60,226 nucleotides of DNA from Paracoccaceae bacterium (lineage in GTDB: Bacteria; Pseudomonadota; Alphaproteobacteria; Rhodobacterales; Rhodobacteraceae). The notes under the pieces were generated by a model, which saw only the letters and a list, made by a program, of their open reading frames with translations, was not told the origin of the DNA and did not search any database. Position numbers and translations under genes: made by a program. Of this stretch, positions 26,291 through 34,141 are shown in pieces (position 1 is the first letter of the stretch; the number at the start of each line of letters is the position of its first letter). The stretch is from the NCBI GenBank assembly GCA_947504705.1, contig CANNIA010000020.1, forward strand, positions 1-60,226, given 5' to 3'.

Positions 26291-27291
26291 TCAAAGTCCG
26301 TTTTCGTGCCGAAACCATTTCACGAACTCCGCCACGCCGTCGCGCATGTCGGTTTGCGGCTGGTAGCCGGTCAAGGTTTTCAACAACGACGCATCGGCCC
26401 ATGTGGCCGGCACGTCGCCGGGTTGCATGTCCATGTAGTTGCGTGCAGCCTTGTGACCGGTCGCCGTTTCGATTGCGGCGATGAAATCTTCCAGCCGCAC
26501 CTTGTCGGAATTTCCGATGTTGACGATCCGGTACGGGGCCACGGGCGACAGGCTGTCGCCGGGCACCCGTGCTGCCTCTCCACCCGGCACGGCGTCGATC
26601 AATAACCGGATGCCGCGCACCAGATCGGCGACATAGGTGAAATCGCGCCACATCTCGCCGTGGTTGTACACGTCGATCGGGCGACCGTGCAGGATCGCAT
26701 CGGTGAACTTGAACAAGGCCATATCCGGGCGACCCCAGGGGCCGTAGACCGTAAAGAAGCGGAACATCGTGGTGGGAATGCCATGCAGATGGGCATAGGC
26801 ATGGGCCATCGCCTCGTTTGCCTTCTTGGTCGCCGCATAGAACGACATCTGGGTGTCGGCCTTGTCGGTCTCGGCATAGGGCATGGCCGTGTTGGCACCG
26901 TAAACCGACGAGGTCGACGCCATCAGCAGGTGCGCCACCTTCAGCCGACGCGCGGCCTCCAGCACGTTGAAGCTGCCGATGATATTGGCGTCGATATAGG
27001 CGCGCGGGTTGTCAAGGCTGTAGCGCACGCCCGCCTGGGCTGCCAGATGCACGATCACATCGGGGGCGCAGGCATCAATGGCCGTCCGGAGCGTGCCTTC
27101 GTCCTCAAGCAGCGCCTCGGTGGCGGTGAATGCTGCGTGCTGACGCAGCATCGTATGGCGGCGCTGTTTCAATCGGACGTCATAATAGTCGGTCATGCCG
27201 TCATAGCCGTGCACCACATGGCCCTCGGCGAGCAGCAGCCCGGCCAGGTGATAGCCGATGAAGCCAGCAGTCCGGTGATGAAGACGCGCAT
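26291..27291 (-). pseudogene. UDP-glucuronate 4-epimerase-like gene with a frameshift in the NAD-binding loop
   Basis: The product resembles NAD-dependent epimerases acting on UDP-glucuronate: AGFIGYHLAGLLL, TSSVYGANTAMPYAE, YAATKKANE, and FRFFTVYGPWGRPDMA. The ATG at 27291 gives MRVFITG, the expected first strand, but then a single base is missing near 27272: the codon series reads ATC ACC GG-ACT GCT GGC, so the loop GTAGFIG is split between two frames. An alternative upstream start at 27337 restores an open frame but replaces the first strand with unrelated residues. It is either a real lesion or a sequencing error; if the error is corrected, it is a normal gene of about 334 residues. Confidence 0.7.
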
Positions 27292-27364
27292 CAGCGCCCC
27301 ACCGCATCATAAGCGGTAAAGCCCGCCGCAAGCGCATCGGCCCAGCGATCGGCCGTGGCGATCA
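27290..27364 (-). CDS. 24-codon ORF overlapping the epimerase start
   Basis: A short ORF (start MIATADRWADALAAGF, stop TGA at 27290-27292) lies between the MarR-type regulator and the epimerase, and its stop overlaps the epimerase ATG (TGATG). It could be a leader peptide used for translational coupling, or the residual tail of a deleted gene. I see no clear ribosome site and cannot assign a function. Confidence 0.2.
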
Positions 27365-27373
27365 TGGCGATTT

Positions 27374-27748
27374 TCAATATGCGCGCCTGGCAATGGTCTC
27401 CGGGTCGCCCGCCGACCCTTCACCCGCCTCGGAGCTGACCGCTTCGATTTCGGCCCGCAATGCCTCGTATTCGGCCATCTTGCGGCGCAGGAACCGGCCC
27501 GTCAAAGCGGCTTTCTCGGCAATCCCGTGCGGGGTCAGCTTGTAGAGGTAGCCCAGCCGATTTTTCGAGGCGCGGAAATTCTCCACCTTGACCAGTCCCT
27601 TGTCAACCAACGCGCGCAGGCAGTAGTTGACCGAACCGGCGCTGACGCCCAGCTCTTTGGCCAAGCCCTTATGGGTCAGGTTCGGATTGGATTGCACGGC
27701 CCGCAGCACGCGAAAGCGCATATCGTCATGGAAAGCGTTGTCAGTCAT
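27374..27748 (-). CDS. MarR-family EPS-associated transcriptional regulator
   Basis: A 124-residue protein with a winged helix: NPNLTHKGLAKELGV and then SVNYCLRALVDKGLVKVENF, followed by NRLGYLYKLTPHGIAEKAAL. This matches the short EPS-associated MarR-like family found at the head of exopolysaccharide loci in proteobacteria. The C-terminal 40 residues are a charged helix and an acidic tail. It is the most upstream gene of the minus-strand block, so it probably controls this operon, perhaps through the unassigned region 27749-27990. Confidence 0.82.
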   Translation of the reverse strand: MTDNAFHDDMRFRVLRAVQSNPNLTHKGLAKELGVSAGSVNYCLRALVDKGLVKVENFRASKNRLGYLYKLTPHGIAEKAALTGRFLRRKMAEYEALRAEIEAVSSEAGEGSAGDPETIARRAY

Positions 27749-27938
27749 TGCGACGGGAATACTGCGATCCGCACGATGCGTTGCGCGCCACAGCTACCGC
27801 ACGGAGGCTCACTTGGGTGAGCGCCCGCCGATATCGGTGATCTGCCGCAAAGCAGAGGATCATCGCCCAGTTCACAGATGAACCTATAGCAGCGCCATGT
27901 TACATTTGAAAGTCCCCGCGATGCATTTTTTGCACGGC

Positions 27939-27948
27939 GACATTGGCG
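27939..27948. repeat. Candidate left attachment core of the recombinase-ParB unit
   Basis: The 10-mer gacattggcg occurs here and again at 31707-31716 in the same orientation, just outside the two ends of the recombinase-ParB-ParB gene set. A shared core is expected after site-specific integration. A 10-bp match between two stretches of this size can arise by chance at a few percent, so this is only a candidate. Confidence 0.25.
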
Positions 27949-27991
27949 GATGATCCTGGCGAGGAAAACCCGGAATGCTGCCAGGGCGGTG

Positions 27992-29077
27992 TCACCTGCG
28001 CGCGTCGTCGCCAACGCCGATCCGGGCGGCATCGTCCACAATGCTGCGCGCTGCATCCACCGGCTGGGTTGCATCCTCATTCTGCTGCTGGCCGAGGGTT
28101 TCTTCCAATGTGACGGCGTTCACGAGAATTTCGAACTGCTCGAAAATCTCTGGGATATGGCGACGGATGTAGGTACTGACTTCAGCATTGGCGATCAGCT
28201 TGGCAAGATAGCCCCTGACGACGACGAGGTTCAAAAGCTCTGAGCCATAGTTCCGCTCGGCATCTTTGTACTTGGTCTGCACCTGGGTCATTTCCCTTTC
28301 CAGTCGCACGATCTGTTCCAGCGGATCGCCGCGCGGCGCTTCAGGTTTGGGAGGTGCCACATCCGACCGCTGCTCGGGCGGCGTGGCCTTCAGCAGCGCG
28401 TCGGCATGGGCCGCGGTCAGAGAATTGCCAGCGATCATCAACTCCACCGCCTCGATCTGGCGCGCGGCTTTCATCTTGCGCAGTGATCGCGTCACGTCCG
28501 GGGTGAACTGATGATCCTGCAGCAGATCCACCGCGCGTGGGCAGATGCCGTGCAGCAGGTTGATCCGGCTGTTGATGGTGGACAAGTTGACGTTGAAAGC
28601 GCGTGCCAGCCGTTCCTTGCTGACGCCTTTGTCAATCGCCCGACGAAGCATGTAATGCTCCTGGACGGTGGAAAGCCGGTTGATGCGGTGATTGTAGGTG
28701 TAGGTCTCGAAATCCTTGGCGATCAGGCAAGGTGCTGTGTCCTGCCCCAGTTCTTTCAGCGCCAGCACCCGCAGGTTGCCATCGAGTAACAGAAACCCAG
28801 GCTTGTCGGGATCGGGCCGGATCACGGACAGTGGCTCGATCAAGCCGATTTCCCGGATCGACGACACGATCTGTTTGAACTTGCGCGTGGTCATCACCCC
28901 GTCGGGGACCTTCTTGCTGGGCATGAGTTCCTCCAGTGGAATCTGCCAGGTTTGAAGGTCAAAGCCGAGGGTCAGGTTCAGTGGGGCTTTGGGGTAGGCA
29001 AGATCGCTGTCGTCCCCGGCACTTGGTGGCGGATACGCTCCGGGGTAGATCGGCCTGACAGTGCTCAATTCATTCAT
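27992..29077 (-). CDS. ParB-like protein with RepB-type C-terminal domain
   Basis: A 361-residue protein. The N-terminal ParB-like nuclease/CTPase fold is visible at IPLEELMPSKK, IREIGLIEPLSVIRPD and LLLDGNLRVLALKELG (the GNLR box in place of the usual GERR). A helix-turn-helix follows around KERLARAFNVNLSTINSRI. The C-terminal half matches the RepB plasmid-partition domain region, with coiled coil, and ends in a Gln/Asp-rich tail. RepB normally works with a ParA-type ATPase (RepA), which is absent here. It is the last gene of a recombinase-ParB-RepB operon, with AGGA before the ATG. Confidence 0.82.
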   Translation of the reverse strand: MNELSTVRPIYPGAYPPPSAGDDSDLAYPKAPLNLTLGFDLQTWQIPLEELMPSKKVPDGVMTTRKFKQIVSSIREIGLIEPLSVIRPDPDKPGFLLLDGNLRVLALKELGQDTAPCLIAKDFETYTYNHRINRLSTVQEHYMLRRAIDKGVSKERLARAFNVNLSTINSRINLLHGICPRAVDLLQDHQFTPDVTRSLRKMKAARQIEAVELMIAGNSLTAAHADALLKATPPEQRSDVAPPKPEAPRGDPLEQIVRLEREMTQVQTKYKDAERNYGSELLNLVVVRGYLAKLIANAEVSTYIRRHIPEIFEQFEILVNAVTLEETLGQQQNEDATQPVDAARSIVDDAARIGVGDDARR

Positions 29078-29091
29078 CAGCTTGTCCTTTC

Positions 29092-29973
29092 TCAGACGGT
29101 TTCAAGGCGTTCGGCGAGGTATTTCGGCAAGGTGTCGAGGCCTTCTGCGCGCAAGAGCGTTACGAAGTTCTCATCGGCAAACAGCGATTTCAGCCCTTGG
29201 ACCACCAGCAACAGCTGTTGCTGCGCATGCTCGGTCTTGAGCACGATTCTGTGCTGGCGGGCGACTTCCCTCTGATAGGTCTTGACCAACGAATGGGCGG
29301 AGTTGGGCAGCTTGGCGCGGACGGCGGCGGATTTGGGGCCTTTGTCGTAGCGCTTTTCGATCAGCCGCTTGGCCTCCGTGATCTGATGGCCTTTCAACTG
29401 GCCCGTCTTGTAGGCCTCCTCCAGCATGTCACCCAAATCCTCATCACCATCCTTGGCGCGGGCGATTTCCAGCGCCGTGGTCAGCGGGATGGTGCCGTGT
29501 TGGACGGCCGCAATCAGTCGCTCTTCACCTTTTTCCAGCATGAACACGATGTCGCGCACATATTTCTGCGACAACCCAGTGTTCTGGATGATGTCCTCAA
29601 TGGTGTAACCTCTGGCGAGCAGCAGCTCGATATCGGCGAGAATCTCCAGCGGGCGATGGCCGCGCCGAGCGATGTTTTCGGCAAGACTCATGATGAGGGC
29701 GTCTTCATCGCTGACATTGACGACCAACGCCGGTATGTGGGTCTCACCCAGTAGCCGGAAGGCATTGAGCCGCCCCTCGCCGCAGACCAGCAGAAAAGCG
29801 GGCGTGCCATCGGCACCCACGCGCTCGGCCACTGTGATTGGCTTCTTGAGGCCGATGGCGCGGATGTTTTCCACGATCTCCTCAAAGACCTTCATATTGC
29901 GGTCGCGTGAGTTCAGCACCTCGATCCGCGCGATCGGCACCAGCGTGACGCTGTCAGGGATGTCGGGCATCAT
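29092..29973 (-). CDS. ParB/RepB/Spo0J-family protein
   Basis: A 293-residue protein starting MMPDIPDSVTLVPIARIEVL. The ParB core is clear: ENIRAIGLKKPITV, CGEGRLNAFRLLG (the GERR-box equivalent) and LSLAENIARRGHRPLE, then a helix-turn-helix at YTIEDIIQNTGLSQKYV. The C-terminal region is helical and may dimerise. Strong AGGAGG precedes the start. Together with the RepB-like product it forms a paired, non-identical ParB set next to a serine recombinase and without ParA, so a role in DNA loading or in recombination of the element is more likely than plasmid segregation. That is inference. Confidence 0.85.
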   Translation of the reverse strand: MMPDIPDSVTLVPIARIEVLNSRDRNMKVFEEIVENIRAIGLKKPITVAERVGADGTPAFLLVCGEGRLNAFRLLGETHIPALVVNVSDEDALIMSLAENIARRGHRPLEILADIELLLARGYTIEDIIQNTGLSQKYVRDIVFMLEKGEERLIAAVQHGTIPLTTALEIARAKDGDEDLGDMLEEAYKTGQLKGHQITEAKRLIEKRYDKGPKSAAVRAKLPNSAHSLVKTYQREVARQHRIVLKTEHAQQQLLLVVQGLKSLFADENFVTLLRAEGLDTLPKYLAERLETV

Positions 29974-30044
29974 GGGCGGGCCTCCTGAGGGGTGGGACGG
30001 CGGGTCATGGTCTGGTCTCCTTTTTGGTTAGACGGCACCGGGGA

Positions 30045-31598
30045 TCAGGGGGTTTTTCTCCAGATGCCGACACGTTCGGCCATCCCGTAGAAAAACCTGA
30101 GGTCATCAAAGCGAAACGCCTCGAACTCGACACAGTTGCGGTTGCACATGCGGATTTCCTGGCGCGGCAAATCGAGCCGAGGCAGCAGGAAGTAATCGAG
30201 TTCGGCCTGATTGGCGTGATCGAGCCGAACCGCCAGCGTGACATCCGCCTCATAGCGGTCAGGGTCAAACCGGATGCGCCAGCGGTGACGCCCATCATTC
30301 AGCGTCTGACAGCGCGCCAGGACCAGACTGATAGCCAATTCGTCATTCAGCCGCAGCAGGTCGGTTTTGGGATCGCGCGTCACAGAGCCACCAACGGCGG
30401 CAATGGCCGCTTGGGTCCGGGCAATAATCTCGGGGTGCAGGTCGCGCAGCCGCTTGTTGAGCGTGATGCGCTCGAGGTCCCGCTCAGTGCGACAGCCAAT
30501 TAGGGCGTAAGCCCGACCAAGCGTTCCGAACCGGGTGCGATAGGTCGAAGACGAGGGCATGTCGTCCGCCTGATCGATCAGAAATCCGGACAATTGCCCG
30601 GCCTCAGCGTAGAGCCGTTTGAGATGGTCGAGCAATTCCTCGTCCGACAGTTTGGCAGACCGGGAAGTAATAATCTCTTGTGCGGTCATAAAAAATTCCA
30701 GCGGCACGATCCCCTCGAACGCGCCTTCCTTGCGGATCCACATCTCGGGTGGGTTAGCGACATGCAGCTTTTTGAGCTTGAAGGAACTGCGGTTGAAGAC
30801 ATTGTTCCCGATGTATTTCTCATTGGTCAGCACGGTGCGCACGGTGCCCGCGCTCCAGGGCCGATCCAGATCCGTCGTCACCTCGGCATCATTCAGGCGC
30901 GCGGCAATCTCTGTGAAGGTCAAATCCTGATCAATCAACCAGCGATAAATCCTGTTGACCCAAGCCACTTCATCGTCGGGGCCGGGCAAAAGGATCACAC
31001 GGTCGGTCTGCAGGCTCTTGTGTTCGCCGCGCTGCAACTCGGATTTGATATTTCCGCGCTCATCGATCAGCACCCGGCGCAGTCCGTATCCAGCCGTGCC
31101 GCCCTGGCGGAACCCCATCTCGATCAGGCGGCACTGCCCGGCAAAGACCTTGGCCGACAACTCGCGGCTGTATTCAGCCGCCATGGCGCGCTTGACGCCC
31201 TTGACGATGGTCGAGACCGGCGAGCCATCATTTTCGAACTGCTCGGCACAATAGGCGACGTGAATGCCGGCGCGGCGGCAGATGTATTCGTAATAGGCAC
31301 TTTCATCCGCGTCCTGAAACCGCCCCCAACGGCTGACATCGTAGACCAGGATGACGTTGAAATCCGCAGTCCCAGCTTCCACGTCGGCGATCAGCTTCTG
31401 CAGTGCTGCGCGTCCGCCGATCGACAGCCCGCTTTTTCCTTCATCAGCATAGGTGCGCACGATCTCGATGCCGCGTGTTGCAGCATATTCGAGGATCTTG
31501 TCGGACTGATTGTGGGTCGAATACTGTTGGTGCTCCGTCGACATGCGCACATATTGCGCCGCGCGAAACCCGGTCTCTGCCCCACTGCTGCCGTCCAA
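30045..31598 (-). CDS. Large serine recombinase
   Basis: A 517-residue site-specific recombinase. The N-terminal resolvase domain has the catalytic serine in AAQYVRMSTEHQQYS (Ser20), DEGKSGLSIGGRAALQKLI, VYDVSRWGRFQD and EYSRELSAKVFAGQ. A Recombinase domain follows (GGTAGYGLRRVL, NEKYIGNNVFN) and then a long helical C-terminal part. The start is a TTG with GGAG eight bases upstream; no ATG lies before the catalytic strand. Enzymes of this type integrate and excise mobile elements at specific sites. It leads the operon with two ParB-like genes. Confidence 0.9.
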   Translation of the reverse strand: MDGSSGAETGFRAAQYVRMSTEHQQYSTHNQSDKILEYAATRGIEIVRTYADEGKSGLSIGGRAALQKLIADVEAGTADFNVILVYDVSRWGRFQDADESAYYEYICRRAGIHVAYCAEQFENDGSPVSTIVKGVKRAMAAEYSRELSAKVFAGQCRLIEMGFRQGGTAGYGLRRVLIDERGNIKSELQRGEHKSLQTDRVILLPGPDDEVAWVNRIYRWLIDQDLTFTEIAARLNDAEVTTDLDRPWSAGTVRTVLTNEKYIGNNVFNRSSFKLKKLHVANPPEMWIRKEGAFEGIVPLEFFMTAQEIITSRSAKLSDEELLDHLKRLYAEAGQLSGFLIDQADDMPSSSTYRTRFGTLGRAYALIGCRTERDLERITLNKRLRDLHPEIIARTQAAIAAVGGSVTRDPKTDLLRLNDELAISLVLARCQTLNDGRHRWRIRFDPDRYEADVTLAVRLDHANQAELDYFLLPRLDLPRQEIRMCNRNCVEFEAFRFDDLRFFYGMAERVGIWRKTP

Positions 31599-31706
31599 CT
31601 CACCCGCTCCATTCTGGTTTCATGTCCGGGTGACGTTTGCGTGGATGGCCGGGGCTATCAAGCCGATAGTCTGAAAATTGTATGTAAATCAATGAATTGA
31701 GATTGT

Positions 31707-31716
31707 GACATTGGCG
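31707..31716. repeat. Candidate right attachment core of the recombinase-ParB unit
   Basis: Second copy of gacattggcg, 109 bases upstream of the recombinase TTG and 100 bases before the NusG-like ATG. Joining it to the left copy would bring the region before the MarR regulator next to the leader of the NusG-like gene. Confidence 0.25.
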
Positions 31717-31815
31717 CGTGACGCGGTTCCGATCCGCGCAAACCATCCCGGAATCGCGCAAAAGATCGGCATCGGCCGCCTTCCATCCCGCCCCTGTTCA
31801 TGCCATTGTTCAACA

Positions 31816-32358
31816 ATGAACGCCGAGGTCGGCCAGGAGGGTATCGTGCCGCCACACGCAATCGGCGCGTCCTGGTTTCTGGCCCAGTTCAAACCGAACT
31901 GTCACCAGATCGCCGAGCGCAATCTCGCCCGGCAAGGGTATCGAGTTTTCCTTCCGGTCGAGGACGTCACCCGCAAAAGCGGCACGAAGTTCGTGACCAA
32001 GCGGCAGCCGCTGTTTGCAGGCTATCTGTTCGTTGCCTTTGATCCGGCCCTTGGTGGCTGGCGCGCGATCAATGCAACCTATGGCATCAGCCGCCTTGTC
32101 AGCTTTGGTACCGACCCGGCCCCGGTTCCGTTGGAGTTGATCTGCGGTCTGATGCTGCGCTGCGATGCAGAAGGCAAACTCCTGCCGCCGCGCCTGCTGA
32201 ACCCTGGTGACCGGGTCCGGCTGACAGCAGGGCCGATGGCAGATTTCGTGGCCACGGTTGAGGCGATGGCCCCCGACCAGCGGGTCTGGGTGCTGATCGA
32301 CATCATGGGGCGAACCGCTCGCGTTGCCGTGCAGGCAGAGGCGCTGAGGGCGGTGTGA
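31816..32358 (+). CDS. NusG/RfaH-like transcription antitermination factor
   Basis: A 180-residue protein. The N-terminal NGN domain shows SWFLAQFKPNCHQIAERNL, GYRVFLPVEDVTRKSG and PLFAGYLFVAFDP. A KOW-like segment follows in LNPGDRVRLTAGPMADFVA. Specialised NusG paralogues such as RfaH or LoaP help RNA polymerase read through long polysaccharide operons. It starts the plus-strand half of the locus, before wecA- and wza-type genes. The frame is open upstream to 31705, but the ATG at 31816 fits the domain start. Confidence 0.85.
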   Translation: MNAEVGQEGIVPPHAIGASWFLAQFKPNCHQIAERNLARQGYRVFLPVEDVTRKSGTKFVTKRQPLFAGYLFVAFDPALGGWRAINATYGISRLVSFGTDPAPVPLELICGLMLRCDAEGKLLPPRLLNPGDRVRLTAGPMADFVATVEAMAPDQRVWVLIDIMGRTARVAVQAEALRAV

Positions 32359-32864
32359 AAAAGGGGAATCACATGAAGGTCATGGTGCGGAGAGCACAAG
32401 TCAAGTTGAAGGGTCGCGTTGATTTCGTTTGACGTATTGGCCATATCGAACCCGCAAGGCCGCAGAGCCAATCTTCGGTCAGTTCGTCATGCATATGCTT
32501 CGGGGCATGAGCGAGGCGAGGTCGTGGGTGACGTCCACCTGGCTGCGCGGGTCTTTCAGGCGGGCGGTCATCCAGCCAAGGATCCCGCTGCGCTCGAGTA
32601 TCTCTCTCAGCACCACCGCACCCGGATCGCCGGTCAGCCGATCGGTCCTGCTCTCGATGCGAAGCGAACGATTGAAACTGGGCGTGACCCGCTGTAAAGT
32701 TTCACCCATGCGTGCGTCCGATGCTGCCGTCGGTTTGTGTCTAGAAGCTTGAATCTACAGCGTTTTCAGACGAACGCAACCAATCCTGCCGATTTCCGTG
32801 AATAAGCCGGGCTGAATCCTTTCGGAAATACGGCGCGTCTTTTCCACCTAGAATTTGGTGCATT
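32359..32864. other. Gap between the NusG-like and WecA-like genes
   Basis: These 506 bases hold the remnant of an IS1380-type transposase (32479-32709) and nothing else I can support. The 155 bases before the next ATG are AT-richer and probably contain the promoter for the export genes, but no convincing -35/-10 pair stands out. Confidence 0.5.
32479..32709 (-). pseudogene. Truncated IS1380-family transposase (N-terminal 76 residues)
   Basis: The frame encodes MGETLQRVTPSFNRSLRIES, then DRLTGDPGAVVLREILERSG and HDLASL. This is the N-terminus of group 1 DDE transposases of the IS1380 family as found in Rhodobacteraceae, full length about 450 residues. Similarity ends after HDLASL and the frame stops eight residues later. 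The element is dead. It sits between the antiterminator and the initiating transferase, so IS activity has already reshaped this locus. Confidence 0.65.
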
Positions 32865-34058
32865 TTGAAAGTGATACATCGAGTGGCATATTTCGTTACG
32901 AACGAATTCTTGTGGGTTTTCGGGCTTTCATTGTGTGCGAACGCTTTCGTTGTCGTCACCAAGAAGCACCACATTGGTCAAAGTGCACGAACCTTCGATC
33001 AGATAGCGGTGCAGGCGATGCACCGAACCCCGACGCCGCGCATCGGCGGGGTGGGCGTCATCCTTGCACTTCTTGTCGCGCTTCTGGTCCTGATGCCAGC
33101 CCCTCACAGTTCGTACTGGCCGCTTTTCGCGCTGTCGATCGCGCCGATCTTTCTGGCGGGCCTTGCCGAAGATCTGGGCTATGGCGTCAGCCCTATGCGC
33201 AGACTTCTTGCCGCAGCCTTCTCCAGCGCAATTTGCGTCATTCTGCTGGGCATCTGGGTTCCCCGTGCAGATATCCCGTTGGTGGATTATATCTTCACCT
33301 ATGCCCCCTTCGCCATTCTGTTCACGATCTTCGCCGCCAGCGGTATTTGCCATGCGTTCAACCTGATCGACGGGACCAACGGACTGGCTGCTGGGACGGG
33401 TGTGATCGTCGCACTTGGTCTTGCCGTGATTGCCGCAAAGGCGGGCGAGGCGTCGATCAGCACCGCTGTTTCTTACATGGTTCCCGCGCTTTCGGGCTTT
33501 TTGATTCTGAACTATCCTTTCGGCAAGATTTTCCTCGGGGATGCCGGGGCCTACACGGTTGGCCATGTTCTCGCGTGGGTCGCCATCGCACTGCTTGCGC
33601 GGAGCGAGGCGCTGACGACCTGGGCTATCATGCTGGTGTTCTTCTGGCCGGTGGCCGATACGATACTGGCCCTATACCGTCGCTGGCGGTCGGGTAAGTC
33701 GTTGGGTCAGCCTGACCGGCTGCATGTTCATCAGCTGGTGATGCGCATCTTAGAAATTGCATATTTCGGTCGAAAACGCCGCCACATTGCTAACCCCCTG
33801 ACCGCATTGGTGATCCTGCCGCTGGCCTCCGTCCCGGTGATCACCGGTGTCCTTTTGTGGAACCAGCCGCTGGCCGCCTTTGCTGCTTTCATCCTGTTTT
33901 CTGTTCTTCGGCAGCTATTTGCTGGGTATGCGATTCGCCTATGGAATGGCCCGGGGGTTGAACAAATCTGCGCGCAGGGCCCGCATCGACGCCGCTTCAA
34001 AGGCGCGATGATCCGCCAATCAAATGCACGCGGGCCGTCCATTTCCTGCAACTGGTAG
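32865..34058 (+). CDS. Undecaprenyl-phosphate sugar-1-phosphate transferase, WecA/MraY family
   Basis: A 397-residue integral membrane protein of glycosyltransferase family 4 (MraY/WecA/WbpL). About ten membrane helices are present. Cytoplasmic motifs are HRTPTPRIGGVGV, AFNLIDGTNGLA, FLGDAGAYTVGHVL and the His motif RLHVHQLVMR. It starts repeat-unit synthesis by moving a UDP-linked amino-sugar phosphate to undecaprenyl phosphate. With a wbp-type sugar pathway in the locus, a FucNAc- or GlcNAc-type donor is possible. The C-terminal 60 residues extend beyond the core and are basic. Confidence 0.88.
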   Translation: MKVIHRVAYFVTNEFLWVFGLSLCANAFVVVTKKHHIGQSARTFDQIAVQAMHRTPTPRIGGVGVILALLVALLVLMPAPHSSYWPLFALSIAPIFLAGLAEDLGYGVSPMRRLLAAAFSSAICVILLGIWVPRADIPLVDYIFTYAPFAILFTIFAASGICHAFNLIDGTNGLAAGTGVIVALGLAVIAAKAGEASISTAVSYMVPALSGFLILNYPFGKIFLGDAGAYTVGHVLAWVAIALLARSEALTTWAIMLVFFWPVADTILALYRRWRSGKSLGQPDRLHVHQLVMRILEIAYFGRKRRHIANPLTALVILPLASVPVITGVLLWNQPLAAFAAFILFSVLRQLFAGYAIRLWNGPGVEQICAQGPHRRRFKGAMIRQSNARGPSISCNW

Positions 34059-34141
34059 CTGAGATTTCCACCCTACACGCGCGACTGCCTGTTTACTTCT
34101 CATAGCCCCCCACACTAGACAGGTGAGGGAATTGCAATACG

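Noticed and set aside
27992-29973. ParB proteins as a plasmid or chromosome partition system
   Set aside because: No ParA or RepA ATPase, no parS-like repeats seen, and no replication gene. The operon partner is a serine recombinase.
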